From: JAAYDF01 sp964511155
Lineage (GTDB): Bacteria > Planctomycetota > Phycisphaerae > UBA1845 > PWPN01
Length of the DNA stretch: 21,256 nt
Reading direction: 5' to 3'
Assembly (NCBI GenBank): GCA_964511155.1
Contig: CAZEEJ010000088.1
Span: forward strand, 1-21,256
The notes under the pieces are model-generated. The model was not told where the DNA came from and did not search any database. It saw only the letters and a list, made by a program, of their open reading frames with translations. This document shows positions 7,100 through 15,599 of the stretch, in pieces. Made by a program: the position numbers and the translations under genes. Every line of letters starts with the position of its first letter. Positions within the stretch are counted from its first letter, which is position 1.

Positions 7100-9091
7100 T
7101 TATTGCGCGGGGACCGCCGAGGCTGAAGCTTCCGGTTTGTCGGACGATCCCACAGGGGGTGCGGAAGTCGGCTTGAGGTCCAGCTCGGGCGTGGAGGGAC
7201 GGTACTCGGGGACGGTATCCTGAAGGGCCTCGCGAATCTCGCGGACCGAAGCTGAATCCGCCATGGCCTGCAGCCGGGCGATGCACTCGCAGACGTGGGC
7301 GAAATCCTCCGGCCGCTTGCGGATGGTGCCGATCTTGGGATGCGAGGTCTGGCTGGCGTCCTCGCCGCTGATGGAGAGTTCCTCGAAGAGCTTCTCGCCG
7401 GGGCGGATGCCGGTGAAACGGATCTCGATATCCTCGTGGGGGCGGAGGCCGCTGAGGGTGATGAGGTCCTCGGCCAGTTGGAGGATCTTGACGGGCTCGC
7501 CCATGTCCAGGAGGAAGATCTCGCCGCCCTTGCCCATGGCCCCGGCCTGGAGCACCAGTTGCGAGGCCTCGGGGATGGTCATGAAGTAGCGCACCATGTC
7601 GGGGTGGGTGACCATGACGGGCCCCCCGCGGGCGATCTGCTCCTTGAAGATGGGCACCACGCTGCCGCTGCTGCCGAGCACGTTGCCGAAGCGCACGGTG
7701 ACGAACTCGGTGCGGCTGCCGGTGGCGCTGCTGAGCTGCTGGACGTACATCTCGGCGACGCGCTTGGTGCACCCCATGACGCTGGTGGGGTTGACCGCCT
7801 TGTCGGTCGAGATCATGACGAACTTTTCGACGCCCATCTCAGAGACCGCGTCGGCCAGGGCCCGCGTGCCGAGCACGTTGTTCTTAATCGCCTCGCCGGG
7901 GTTCCACTCCATCATGGGGACATGCTTGTGGGCCGCGGCGTGGAAGACGGCCGTGGGGCGCTCGGTGCGCAGGATTTGCCGGATGCGTGCGGCATCGCTG
8001 ATATCGGCCACGTAGGGTACCCGGGACAGCGTGGGGAAGCTGCGTTCGAGTTCCCGGTTGATCTCGAAGAGGGCGTTTTCCATGCGCTCGACGAGCAGCA
8101 GTTTGCCGGGCTTGAACCGGGCGATCTGGCGGCACATCTCCGAGCCGATCGAGCCGCCCGCGCCGGTCACCATGACCACCTTGCCGCGGATGTAGTTCCC
8201 GATCGCCTGCGTGTCGAGCGTGACCGGCTCGCGGCCCAAGAGGTCCTCGATGTCCACCGGACGGATCTGGCTGACCTGCACCCGGTCCTCGATCACGTCG
8301 CTGATGGCCGGGACGGTCCGGAACCGCAGGTTCATGCCGTGGCACAACTCGATCAACCGCCGCACCTGCCGTTGCGAGACACCTTGAAGGGCAATCAGCA
8401 CCTCGTCCACGGCATGGCGCTCGCAGATCGGGCGGATCTCCTGCGTGGTCCCGAGTACGTCGATGCCGCGGATGCGTCCGCCCTGCTTGCGTTCGTCGTC
8501 GTCGAGGAACCCGACCACCTGGTACCGTGCGTCGGGGGAGCGCACCAACTCCCGGAGGATCGAGTCGCCCAGGTCGCCGGCCCCGACGATGACCAGCCGG
8601 ACCTGCGTTGTCCCGCTGAGCGGCCGCAGCTCCTCATAGTAGAACCGGTACGCGACGCGGGCGGTGGATACGAGGGCGATGGTGAACATCCAATCGAGCA
8701 GAAAGACCTGGTTCGGCACCCAGTAGCCTTTGTCCCCCGCCAGCTTGTCCAGCCATAGCCACTGAGTCGCGTAGTAGAGGACCACGCAGATGAAGATGGA
8801 GATGTGGCACGCCCGGATGATGGCGAACAGGTCGCGCAGGCCCACGTAGCGCCAGGAGTCGCGGTAGAGTCCGCTGACGCCGAACACCAGGAGCTTGATT
8901 GCCAGTGCCAAGGGCAGGTAGGTCAGGTACTCGGCACCCAGCCATGCGCCCCAGTCTCGAAAGTTGTGGGCCAGGCTGAACGAGACCAGGAGGCTGATCG
9001 CGAAGACCAGAGCGTGGGCGAGGACTGAAACCCACACGCGCAGGTTGGGCCGCCACTCGCCATTGGATGTCTCGATCCGATCACTCATCAT
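7100..9091 (-). CDS. Membrane nucleoside-diphosphate-sugar dehydratase, CapD/WbpM-like
   Basis: A long-form polysaccharide biosynthesis SDR enzyme of 663 residues. Four hydrophobic segments near residues 20-42, 57-75, 91-110 and 129-148 anchor it in the inner membrane. A first Rossmann-like segment has VGAGDLGDS (about 169-177), and the catalytic Rossmann domain begins with VTGAGGSIGSE (308-318). The active-site stretch STDKAVNPTSVMGCTK has Met in place of the usual SDR Tyr (M439, K443), as in WbpM and PglF-type UDP-GlcNAc 4,6-dehydratases; the exact substrate cannot be read. GIRPGEKLFEEL is also typical of the family. An extra TTG start at 9097 is possible, but an in-frame stop directly precedes it. 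No clear ribosome site precedes ATG 9091/9088. It is followed directly by murD, which suggests joint supply of envelope-sugar and peptidoglycan precursors. Confidence 0.9.
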   Translation of the reverse strand: MMSDRIETSNGEWRPNLRVWVSVLAHALVFAISLLVSFSLAHNFRDWGAWLGAEYLTYLPLALAIKLLVFGVSGLYRDSWRYVGLRDLFAIIRACHISIFICVVLYYATQWLWLDKLAGDKGYWVPNQVFLLDWMFTIALVSTARVAYRFYYEELRPLSGTTQVRLVIVGAGDLGDSILRELVRSPDARYQVVGFLDDDERKQGGRIRGIDVLGTTQEIRPICERHAVDEVLIALQGVSQRQVRRLIELCHGMNLRFRTVPAISDVIEDRVQVSQIRPVDIEDLLGREPVTLDTQAIGNYIRGKVVMVTGAGGSIGSEMCRQIARFKPGKLLLVERMENALFEINRELERSFPTLSRVPYVADISDAARIRQILRTERPTAVFHAAAHKHVPMMEWNPGEAIKNNVLGTRALADAVSEMGVEKFVMISTDKAVNPTSVMGCTKRVAEMYVQQLSSATGSRTEFVTVRFGNVLGSSGSVVPIFKEQIARGGPVMVTHPDMVRYFMTIPEASQLVLQAGAMGKGGEIFLLDMGEPVKILQLAEDLITLSGLRPHEDIEIRFTGIRPGEKLFEELSISGEDASQTSHPKIGTIRKRPEDFAHVCECIARLQAMADSASVREIREALQDTVPEYRPSTPELDLKPTSAPPVGSSDKPEASASAVPAQ

Positions 9092-9096
9092 CGTCA

Positions 9097-9125
9097 ACTA
9101 TCAAACGATCAGCCTGCAGAATCAA
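9097..9125 (-). promoter_or_regulatory. Candidate promoter of the dehydratase-murD operon
   Basis: On the minus strand TTGATT (9120-9125), a 17-base spacer and GATAGT (9097-9102) stand directly before the ATG at 9091. Each box matches the sigma-70 consensus at four of six positions. Transcription would begin at or within a few bases of the ATG, giving a leaderless message, which fits the absence of a Shine-Dalgarno site. Confidence 0.3.
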
Positions 9126-9257
9126 CCTGCGAGCGCCTGGCCCTGGAACGGGTGTGAGGGGTTGACACCACCGCGTCCGGAGAGCCCATTCTTTCGCTGC
9201 ATTCCTCCTCCCCCTGGGGCGTGGGGTTCCGAGCACGAGTCGGCGGGATGAGGGGGC

Positions 9258-10685
9258 TCAGCGTGCGAGCGGCACGGGCGATTCCGTGGTAACCGCCCCC
9301 GTCCCGGTCGAGTTATCGATTTCTCCCGTCGCCTCCGGGGGCTCGCCCTGTTCGGCCTGCTGCATGATTTCCAGGAGTCTGAGCCACGGCTGCAGCTTGC
9401 GATCCTGGGCCCGCACCCGGTATTCAATGAGCCCGGCGTTGAGGACCGTATCCATGGCTTCGCGGGCGGCATCGGCGTGAATCTTTGCTTCGTCCGGGGT
9501 TTGGGCTTCCCGGATGAGCCGCCGGGCCTCATCCACCTGCTGGCGAGCCTCTGCGGCCTGCTGTTTGGCTTCGTCGGCCTGTCGGCGAAGCTGCGCGGCC
9601 GGATCGCGCACGGCTGTTGCCAGCGCCCGGGCGAACGGGATCGCCGAGTTCACGTCGCCGCGGCCCCAGGCGGCCATCGCCCGCAAAGCCAGGAACGTGG
9701 GATCTCGCGGCTGAGAGCCCACGAACTGGTCCACGACCTGGGCATGCGTCACGTATCCGCGTGGGTCGCCGTAGAGTGTACTCACGTCGCGGAACTGGTT
9801 GAACGCTGCCGCGGCCACGGGCAGGCCGGTCGCCTCCGTCTCAACCAACACGGCGAGCAGAGCGTTCAGCGCTTCGGCGAATTGCTGGGTTGCCAGACTC
9901 GCGTAGACCACCGCGAGTTGCCGGGGGAGCCGCGACGCCGGGTCGCCCAGAGATGTAGCGGCGGCCAGGGCGAACTGGCTGGACGCCTCCTGGTACCGGC
10001 CAGCCTTGAATGCTTCCCGGGCCTGGATCTCATAGACCTCGCCCCGACCGTCCAGGCGGTTCTTGACCAGTTGCTCGAGGGTCAGGCGGGGTACAGGGAT
10101 GGGCTCAACAGTAGGCGTATCTTCGGCGGCGGCGGTCAGGTCAACCTGGGAATCGGTCTGGGTTCGACGGGCGAGCAGCTCTGGGGCTCCCCAACTGCCC
10201 AGCCTTGAGGTATCCGGGTCGAATACCCCCACCCCGCGACTGCCCACTGGGGAGGCACCGCCAAAGGCTGTGTTTTGAACGCGTTTCAGCAGTGTCCCGG
10301 GCTTGGCGTGGCTGAGCCAAGGGGCTCGGCCGGTCATGAGGGGTTCCTGGTGGGTCCGGGACGCGAATCGCCCGGGTGAGGGCGAATAGGCGGTCCCGCC
10401 GCCCACCCGGGCCGCCGTAGGCCCCACCTGCGGGAGCGCCTGGCCGATCGTCGTCCCCCCGGGGCTCGCCGCCGGCCGCGCAAGAGCGTTCGAATTCCCG
10501 CCGCCCAGCGTGCGTGCGACCTGACCGAACCGTGCGTTCAAAGCTCTGCTGGGGGAGGAGATGGACGGCCGATGTGCGTTGGTGCCGCGCTGGGCCAGAG
10601 CCGGCGGGACGGCGCACAGGGCAAGCGCTGCTGCCGTGATCGCAACATACCTCGCCCGGCGTCCAATCCACGTCAGTTCTGTCAT
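9258..10685 (-). CDS. Secreted TPR/coiled-coil protein of unknown function
   Basis: The 475-residue product starts with a clear signal peptide (RRAR, then a hydrophobic stretch AITAAALALC, cleavage probably after ALA near residue 31), so it is exported. Residues 35-195 are low-complexity, Pro/Gly/Ser-rich and probably disordered. Residues about 215-350 form helical TPR-like repeats (EAFKAGRYQEASSQFALAAA is a good TPR helix pair). Residues about 362-410 are an Ala/Gln/Arg/Glu-rich coiled coil (QADEAKQQAAEARQQ). I do not recognise a family; a periplasmic scaffold or assembly role is a guess. The frame is open 33 codons upstream, but the signal peptide fits only the start chosen here. That start overlaps the stop of a nine-codon leader ORF (ATGA), so translation is probably coupled. 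It lies between ctpA upstream and the dehydratase downstream, all on one strand. Confidence 0.8.
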   Translation of the reverse strand: MTELTWIGRRARYVAITAAALALCAVPPALAQRGTNAHRPSISSPSRALNARFGQVARTLGGGNSNALARPAASPGGTTIGQALPQVGPTAARVGGGTAYSPSPGRFASRTHQEPLMTGRAPWLSHAKPGTLLKRVQNTAFGGASPVGSRGVGVFDPDTSRLGSWGAPELLARRTQTDSQVDLTAAAEDTPTVEPIPVPRLTLEQLVKNRLDGRGEVYEIQAREAFKAGRYQEASSQFALAAATSLGDPASRLPRQLAVVYASLATQQFAEALNALLAVLVETEATGLPVAAAAFNQFRDVSTLYGDPRGYVTHAQVVDQFVGSQPRDPTFLALRAMAAWGRGDVNSAIPFARALATAVRDPAAQLRRQADEAKQQAAEARQQVDEARRLIREAQTPDEAKIHADAAREAMDTVLNAGLIEYRVRAQDRKLQPWLRLLEIMQQAEQGEPPEATGEIDNSTGTGAVTTESPVPLAR

Positions 10686-10711
10686 CGCCGCGTAAGCCTC
10701 ACTGTAACCAT
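10682..10711 (-). CDS. Nine-residue leader peptide, coupled to downstream gene
   Basis: The frame reads MVTVRLTRR and ends in a TGA that overlaps the ATG of the secreted TPR gene (ATGA). It has a strong ribosome site, GAGGAG, six bases before its ATG, whereas the downstream start has none of its own. The arrangement suggests ribosomes enter here and reinitiate on the main gene. The peptide is Arg/Thr/Val-rich with no obvious attenuator codon run. A chance mini-ORF is possible, but the combination of ribosome site, spacing and overlap is unusual. Confidence 0.45.
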   Translation of the reverse strand: MVTVRLTRR

Positions 10712-10754
10712 TGGAATCTCCTCGTGGCGACTCCGACGTCCACGGACCCCTTTC

Positions 10755-10784
10755 AGTGTACGTTAGAGAGAGGGTCCGAATCAA
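10755..10784 (-). promoter_or_regulatory. Candidate promoter of the TPR-protein gene
   Basis: The minus strand has TTGATT (10779-10784), an 18-base spacer and TACACT (10755-10760), each matching sigma-70 boxes at four of six positions. The predicted start of transcription is about 37 bases before the leader ORF. The 240-base gap after ctpA makes a separate promoter reasonable. Confidence 0.3.
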
Positions 10785-10924
10785 GTTATCGACACCTTGC
10801 GGGCCGTGGTCTTAACTACCGTCAGGACATTTTGCGCGGCGGAGGGCCAGGGGCTCGATAACCGGGTTCTGCCGGTGCCGGACTGCGGTTCAACTGGGCT
10901 CAGGCGTGCGTGTAGAGCCGGAGG

Positions 10925-12262
10925 TCACTGGCTGTTGCCGGTGGCGGTGGGCTGGGGTACCTGGATCTGCTCGCGGACCAGTCGCAGGGCCTCCAGGAGT
11001 TGGCGGTCGAGGGCGATTTCGAAGCGATCGCTCTCCGGCCCGGCGTCCGGGGCGGTCGAGGTGGCCGCCTGGGTCGTGGTGGGCAGGTTGGACGCCGAGT
11101 AGACGGCCATCCAGGAATCGAGCAGGGCGCTCCGCTCCGCGGGGGTCAGGTCGATGATGTGGTCCGGGGTGATGCCCTTACCATGGAGGCGCTCCCCGTT
11201 GGGCAGATAGTAATACTCGGTGGTCAGCTTGATGCGGCCGTGGCCATTCTCGATCTGGAGGATCTTCTGCACGGAGCCCTTGCCGAAGGTTCGCTCGCCG
11301 ACCACCACCGCCACGCGATGATCGCGCAGGGCCCCGGCCAGGATCTCTGAGGCGCTGGCGGAGCCGGCGTTGACCAGCACGGCCATGGGTCTGCGGGGGT
11401 AGATGTTGCGGGCATGGGCCCGATAGGGGAAGGCGGGGGTCTCGCGGCCCTTGGTGCTGACGATCAGCCCGTCGGAGATGAAGCGGTCGGCGATCTGGAC
11501 GACTTCGTCGAGTAATCCCCCGGGGTTGTCACGTACGTCGAGAATGAGGCCGCGAACGTGGTGGTGGTTGTAGAGTTCATCGACTATGGCGAGGAAATCC
11601 TCGGCGGTGTGGCCCTCGAAGCTGAGGATGCGCACGTAGCCGATGCGCAGTTCGGGGTCGATGAGATAGTCCCAACTGAAGTCGGCGGTCCGGGCCCAGC
11701 CGCGGACGGAGGGCACGTTGACCACGCTGCGGGTGATGGTGACGTCGAAAGGGTCCTCTACGCCGGGGCGTTGGATGGTTAGCCGGACCTGGGTGTCGGG
11801 CTGGCCGCTGATCATGCGAACGCATTTGTCGAGGGCCAGGCCGGCGGTCCGAACACCGTCCACCTGCGTGATGCGATCATGGGTCCGCAGTCCCGCGCGG
11901 AAGGCCGGGCTGCCCTCGATAGGGCTGACCACCATCAGACCCAGCCCCGGGGTGATGGCGACCTGCACACCGATGCCCGGAAACTGCCCCTGGGTGCGTT
12001 TCTCGAACTCTTTGTACTCCTCCTCGGTGAAGTAGGCACTGTAGGGGTCGAGGCTGCTGAGCATGCCGTCGATGGCCCCGCGGAGCAGGTCCTGATCGGC
12101 GACCTCTTCCACGTGATGTTTGCGGACCTGCACGCGGACGTCGAGGAGGGGGCTGAAGTTGCTGTAGAGGGCGTCCCGGCGAATTCGGGCCTCGGGGACC
12201 TTCCAGAGGAGGACGGCGATGACCGCCCCGACGATCAGCCAGACAATGTTACGTTTGGGCAT
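10925..12262 (-). CDS. ctpA: S41 family C-terminal processing peptidase
   Basis: A 445-residue carboxyl-terminal protease that cleaves envelope proteins near their C-termini. An N-terminal anchor (residues 5-20, IVWLIVGAVIAVLLW) places it on the outer face of the inner membrane. A PDZ domain covers about 88-170 (GIGVQVAI, SPAFRAGLRTHDRI, VDGV). The peptidase core has LILDVRDNPGGLLDE (239-253), the serine motif NAGSASASEI with catalytic S303, and GERTFGKGSVQ with catalytic K328; the 25-residue Ser-Lys spacing equals that of E. coli Tsp. A Thr/Ala-rich linker near 394-410 precedes a short helical tail. I chose ATG 12262 because a consensus promoter (12303-12331) lies just upstream and its -35 box contains the alternative TTG start. 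The gene name is used in the broad family sense. Confidence 0.92.
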   Translation of the reverse strand: MPKRNIVWLIVGAVIAVLLWKVPEARIRRDALYSNFSPLLDVRVQVRKHHVEEVADQDLLRGAIDGMLSSLDPYSAYFTEEEYKEFEKRTQGQFPGIGVQVAITPGLGLMVVSPIEGSPAFRAGLRTHDRITQVDGVRTAGLALDKCVRMISGQPDTQVRLTIQRPGVEDPFDVTITRSVVNVPSVRGWARTADFSWDYLIDPELRIGYVRILSFEGHTAEDFLAIVDELYNHHHVRGLILDVRDNPGGLLDEVVQIADRFISDGLIVSTKGRETPAFPYRAHARNIYPRRPMAVLVNAGSASASEILAGALRDHRVAVVVGERTFGKGSVQKILQIENGHGRIKLTTEYYYLPNGERLHGKGITPDHIIDLTPAERSALLDSWMAVYSASNLPTTTQAATSTAPDAGPESDRFEIALDRQLLEALRLVREQIQVPQPTATGNSQ

Positions 12263-12302
12263 CGCCGACGAGGACTCCCACGGTGGGCCGAGCAAAGATC
12301 GG

Positions 12303-12331
12303 ATTCTGCGGCCCGGGGGCGTTTTTGTCAA
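12303..12331 (-). promoter_or_regulatory. Promoter of ctpA
   Basis: The minus strand has a perfect TTGACA (12326-12331), a 17-base spacer and CAGAAT (12303-12308, four of six matches). It would give a leader of about 34 bases before ATG 12262. It is divergent from the response-regulator promoter 60 bases away. Confidence 0.55.
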
Positions 12332-12390
12332 GGTTGGTGCGGTTCGGGGCGGCTGCGGGGGCCCCGGTCTGCCCGGCCGGGGTCGGCCCG

Positions 12391-12419
12391 TTGCACGGGG
12401 GCGAGAAACCGCCTATACT
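12391..12419 (+). promoter_or_regulatory. Promoter of the response-regulator gene
   Basis: TTGCAC (12391-12396), a 17-base spacer and TATACT (12414-12419, five of six matches) precede the regulator gene, predicting a leader of about 60 bases. The -35 box is weak. Confidence 0.5.
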
Positions 12420-12485
12420 CCACCGGTAACGCACTCCGGTTCATCCCGGTACGTTTGCCTTCACCGCCACAGGAGAACAGGAACC

Positions 12486-12875
12486 ATGGCTGCGCCTTAC
12501 GACGGAAAGTCCATCCTCATTGTGGACGACGACAGTGACATTCTGACCGCGATCGAAGCGGCTTTCAAGGACAGCGGGGCAGTGATCCTGACCGCCGCCG
12601 ACGGCAACACCGCCACGGTCCTGGCCCAGGAGAAGAATCCGGACCTGATGATCCTCGATGCCATGCTGCCGCAGCGCAGCGGGTTCCTGGTGCTCGAGAA
12701 GCTCAAGGCCAAGAAGCCGCGGGGCAGCAAGCCCTACGTGATCATGATTACGGCCAACACGGGCAAGCGCCACCAGGCCTGGGCCGAGAGCCTCGGGGCC
12801 GACGGCTACATCAACAAGCCCTTCCGCATGGAACGCCTCGTCCAGTCCGCCGAGGCCCTGCTGGCCAAAGGCTGA
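12486..12875 (+). CDS. Single-domain response regulator (CheY-like receiver)
   Basis: The 129 residues are one receiver domain with no output domain. The acidic pocket is D14-D15-D16 (ILIVDDDSDI), the phospho-acceptor is D58 (LMILDAMLP), the switch Thr is T89 (IMITA) and the conserved Lys is K111 (INKPF). It probably passes a phosphoryl signal from a histidine kinase to a partner by protein contact. No kinase gene is in the window, so the pathway is unknown. The ATG is preceded by AGGAG and CAGGA within 18 bases. It has its own promoter and is divergent from ctpA. Confidence 0.93.
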   Translation: MAAPYDGKSILIVDDDSDILTAIEAAFKDSGAVILTAADGNTATVLAQEKNPDLMILDAMLPQRSGFLVLEKLKAKKPRGSKPYVIMITANTGKRHQAWAESLGADGYINKPFRMERLVQSAEALLAKG

Positions 12876-12904
12876 GCCCCTGGGCCTCACCGCGGTCGAT
12901 CGGC

Positions 12905-12910
12905 TACAAT
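12905..12910 (+). promoter_or_regulatory. Candidate -10 box before the Uma2 gene
   Basis: TACAAT in the setting CGGCTACAATGG lies 28 bases before the Uma2 ATG, so a short leader of about 20 bases is expected. No good -35 box is seen. Similar wording occurs before the glycoside-hydrolase gene (CGGTTACAGTGG near 20988). Confidence 0.3.
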
Positions 12911-12938
12911 GGAATGATGGCACGGGAGGACTGGGATC

Positions 12939-13523
12939 ATGCCACATCCGACGTACGCCGGGACGGCACTCACCCCGCCGCTGACCGAGCCGGTCACGGC
13001 GGAAGAACTCGCGTTGCATCCCGAATGGAACCCCTGTGAACTCGTGCGCGGAAAGGTGGTGCCAATGAGCCCGACGCATCAGCGTCACGGCGAGATCGCC
13101 GCTCTGCTCGTGGGCTATCTTTTTGAGTATGTCCGGGCGCGTCAGGCCGGACGCCTGTATACCGCCGAGGCCGGGTTCATTCTGGAGCGCGACCCGGATA
13201 CGGTGCGGGCGCCGGACGTGATGTTCGTGCGTGCCGAGCGGCTCCCCGCGGAAGACCAGGCGACGGGTTACCTGCCGGTACCGCCTGATCTGGCCGTTGA
13301 GATTATCTCGCCCAGCGACAAGTTCGGCGAGGTGATGGCCAAGGCGCACAGCTACCTTGGCGGCGGCGTTGGGCTCGTATGGGTCGTCGATCCGCAGGCA
13401 GGGCGCGTTTACGTCTTCGAGCAGGGCAACAAGACTGAGACCCTCAGCTCCGACGACGTGCTCAAGGGCGGCGACGTTCTGCCGGGGTTCGAGCTTCCTT
13501 TGAAACAGCTTTTCACGGGCTGA
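12939..13523 (+). CDS. Uma2 family (DUF820) PD-(D/E)XK nuclease-fold protein
   Basis: The 194 residues follow the Uma2 pattern: ELVRGKVVPMSP near 34-45 (E34), a helix with H47 and H50, FILERDPDTVRAPDVMFV with D93, the active-site strand PDLAVEIISPSD with E121, and LVWVVDPQAGRVYVF near 147-160. The family is abundant in cyanobacteria and planctomycetes and has an endonuclease fold, but its biological role is not established. GGAGG stands about eight bases before the ATG. The DUF362 gene follows 18 bases after the stop, so they are probably cotranscribed. No toxin or methylase partner is seen. Confidence 0.9.
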   Translation: MPHPTYAGTALTPPLTEPVTAEELALHPEWNPCELVRGKVVPMSPTHQRHGEIAALLVGYLFEYVRARQAGRLYTAEAGFILERDPDTVRAPDVMFVRAERLPAEDQATGYLPVPPDLAVEIISPSDKFGEVMAKAHSYLGGGVGLVWVVDPQAGRVYVFEQGNKTETLSSDDVLKGGDVLPGFELPLKQLFTG

Positions 13524-13541
13524 TCCGCCGGGAATGGAAGT

Positions 13542-14822
<1,281 letters not shown>

Positions 14823-14936
14823 TGGCCACGGCGGCATGGATGCCACAAGCGGTAACCGCCGGGTATCGTGCATGATGCTGATCAGCGCGGGCGTATGAAT
14901 AGGGTGCACCTCGCTGGCCGCGTGGCTCCCGGGGCA

Positions 14937-15073
14937 AAATGGCGAATGCCCAAGGCCCAATGACCAATCAATGACCAAGCCCGAAGCCAGAGCGCCAACC
15001 GCGAGCGGGGACGTTCGTCATGGGTCATTCGGACTTCATGGGTCATCGGGGCTTCGCCATGGGTCATTTCGCC
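14937..15073. repeat. Inverted repeat with repeated CATGGGTCAT
   Basis: The left part has AATGACCAA twice (14959 and 14970) after ATGGCGAATGCCCAAGGCCC. The right part has CATGGGTCAT three times (15019, 15037, 15058) and ends near GCTTCGCCAT. The reverse complement of the right part matches the left part in word order (ATGGCGAA, CCC, ATGACC, ATGACC), so the two form a long imperfect stem about 40 bases apart. I see no gene between the DUF362 stop and 15599. Confidence 0.6.
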
Positions 15074-15163
15074 CGCGGATGGCGAGTTACGCGCATATGA
15101 ATACGGGTTTGTGACAACTGGGCGGGCGGGATGCGCGTTCTTCCGGTCCCGATAGGGGCCGAG

Positions 15164-15422
15164 GGCTGTAGCCATGGGTGGAGGTCGCCGCAGGCGAACG
15201 GAACCCGTGGAAGCAGTATGCGTTGAAGAGGCCCGCCCCGGTAGGGGCGGAGGATGGAGCTGGCATACTGACTCATTCGCGGCCAATTGCCCGGACGGAG
15301 CGCCGTGTGCGCGGTCTCCTCCGCCCCTGCCAGGGCGGGGGGAGGAAAAGGTGGATCTCGTTTCCACGGGTTGCGCGTCGGCCGGCTGCGCCGTCGCGAC
15401 GCTCCACCCGTGGCTACCGGCC
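15164..15422. repeat. Paired inverted repeat with inner GCCCC/GGGGC hairpins
   Basis: The outer arms are 15164-15214 (GTAGCCATGGGTGGAG through GGAACCCGTGGAA) and 15360-15422 (TTTCCACGGGTT through CTCCACCCGTGGCTAC), inverted to each other. The inner arms are 15232-15254 and 15317-15339, inverted with only two mismatches in 23, and each contains its own GGGGC stem. The outer sequence also appears at the window start. It has the same mirror logic as the elements at 218-443 and 16674-16899, but unrelated primary sequence. Confidence 0.7.
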
Positions 15423-15599
15423 ATCGCTCCCACGGAGCGAAAGATTCTGTCACCGCTCCCATGGACGCCTCAGGGCACCCGCCGTTGAGGGCGGGAGGGG
15501 GATGGTTCCTGCCCGGTCGGACAACACAGCCCAAGCGTGCAAAGGCTGCTGGTTCCTCTGCGTCCCGCGGGAAGAGAATCCGCGATGCCTCCTACTCCT
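15423..15599. other. Intergenic stretch with two small hairpins
   Basis: It contains TCGCTCC, loop CAC, GGAGCGA (15424-15440) and CCCGCC, six-base loop, GGCGGG (15478-15495). No T-tract follows either, so neither is a convincing terminator. I see no gene or promoter in the rest. Confidence 0.4.

Noticed and set aside
7086..7772. N-terminal extension of murD into the dehydratase gene
   Set aside because: The extension is an out-of-frame reading of the upstream gene, with Arg/His/Pro-rich composition and no Mur motifs.
7295..8758. Long open frame on the plus strand opposite the dehydratase gene
   Set aside because: Its Asp/His/Ala/Gly-rich composition is typical of the antisense frame of a GC-rich gene, and the minus strand has clear family motifs throughout.
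10786..10924. Terminator after the S41 protease gene
   Set aside because: I found no GC stem followed by T residues on the minus strand.
12263..12331. TTG start giving the S41 protease 23 extra residues
   Set aside because: The TTG is the first part of a perfect TTGACA -35 box, and the membrane anchor begins right after ATG 12262.
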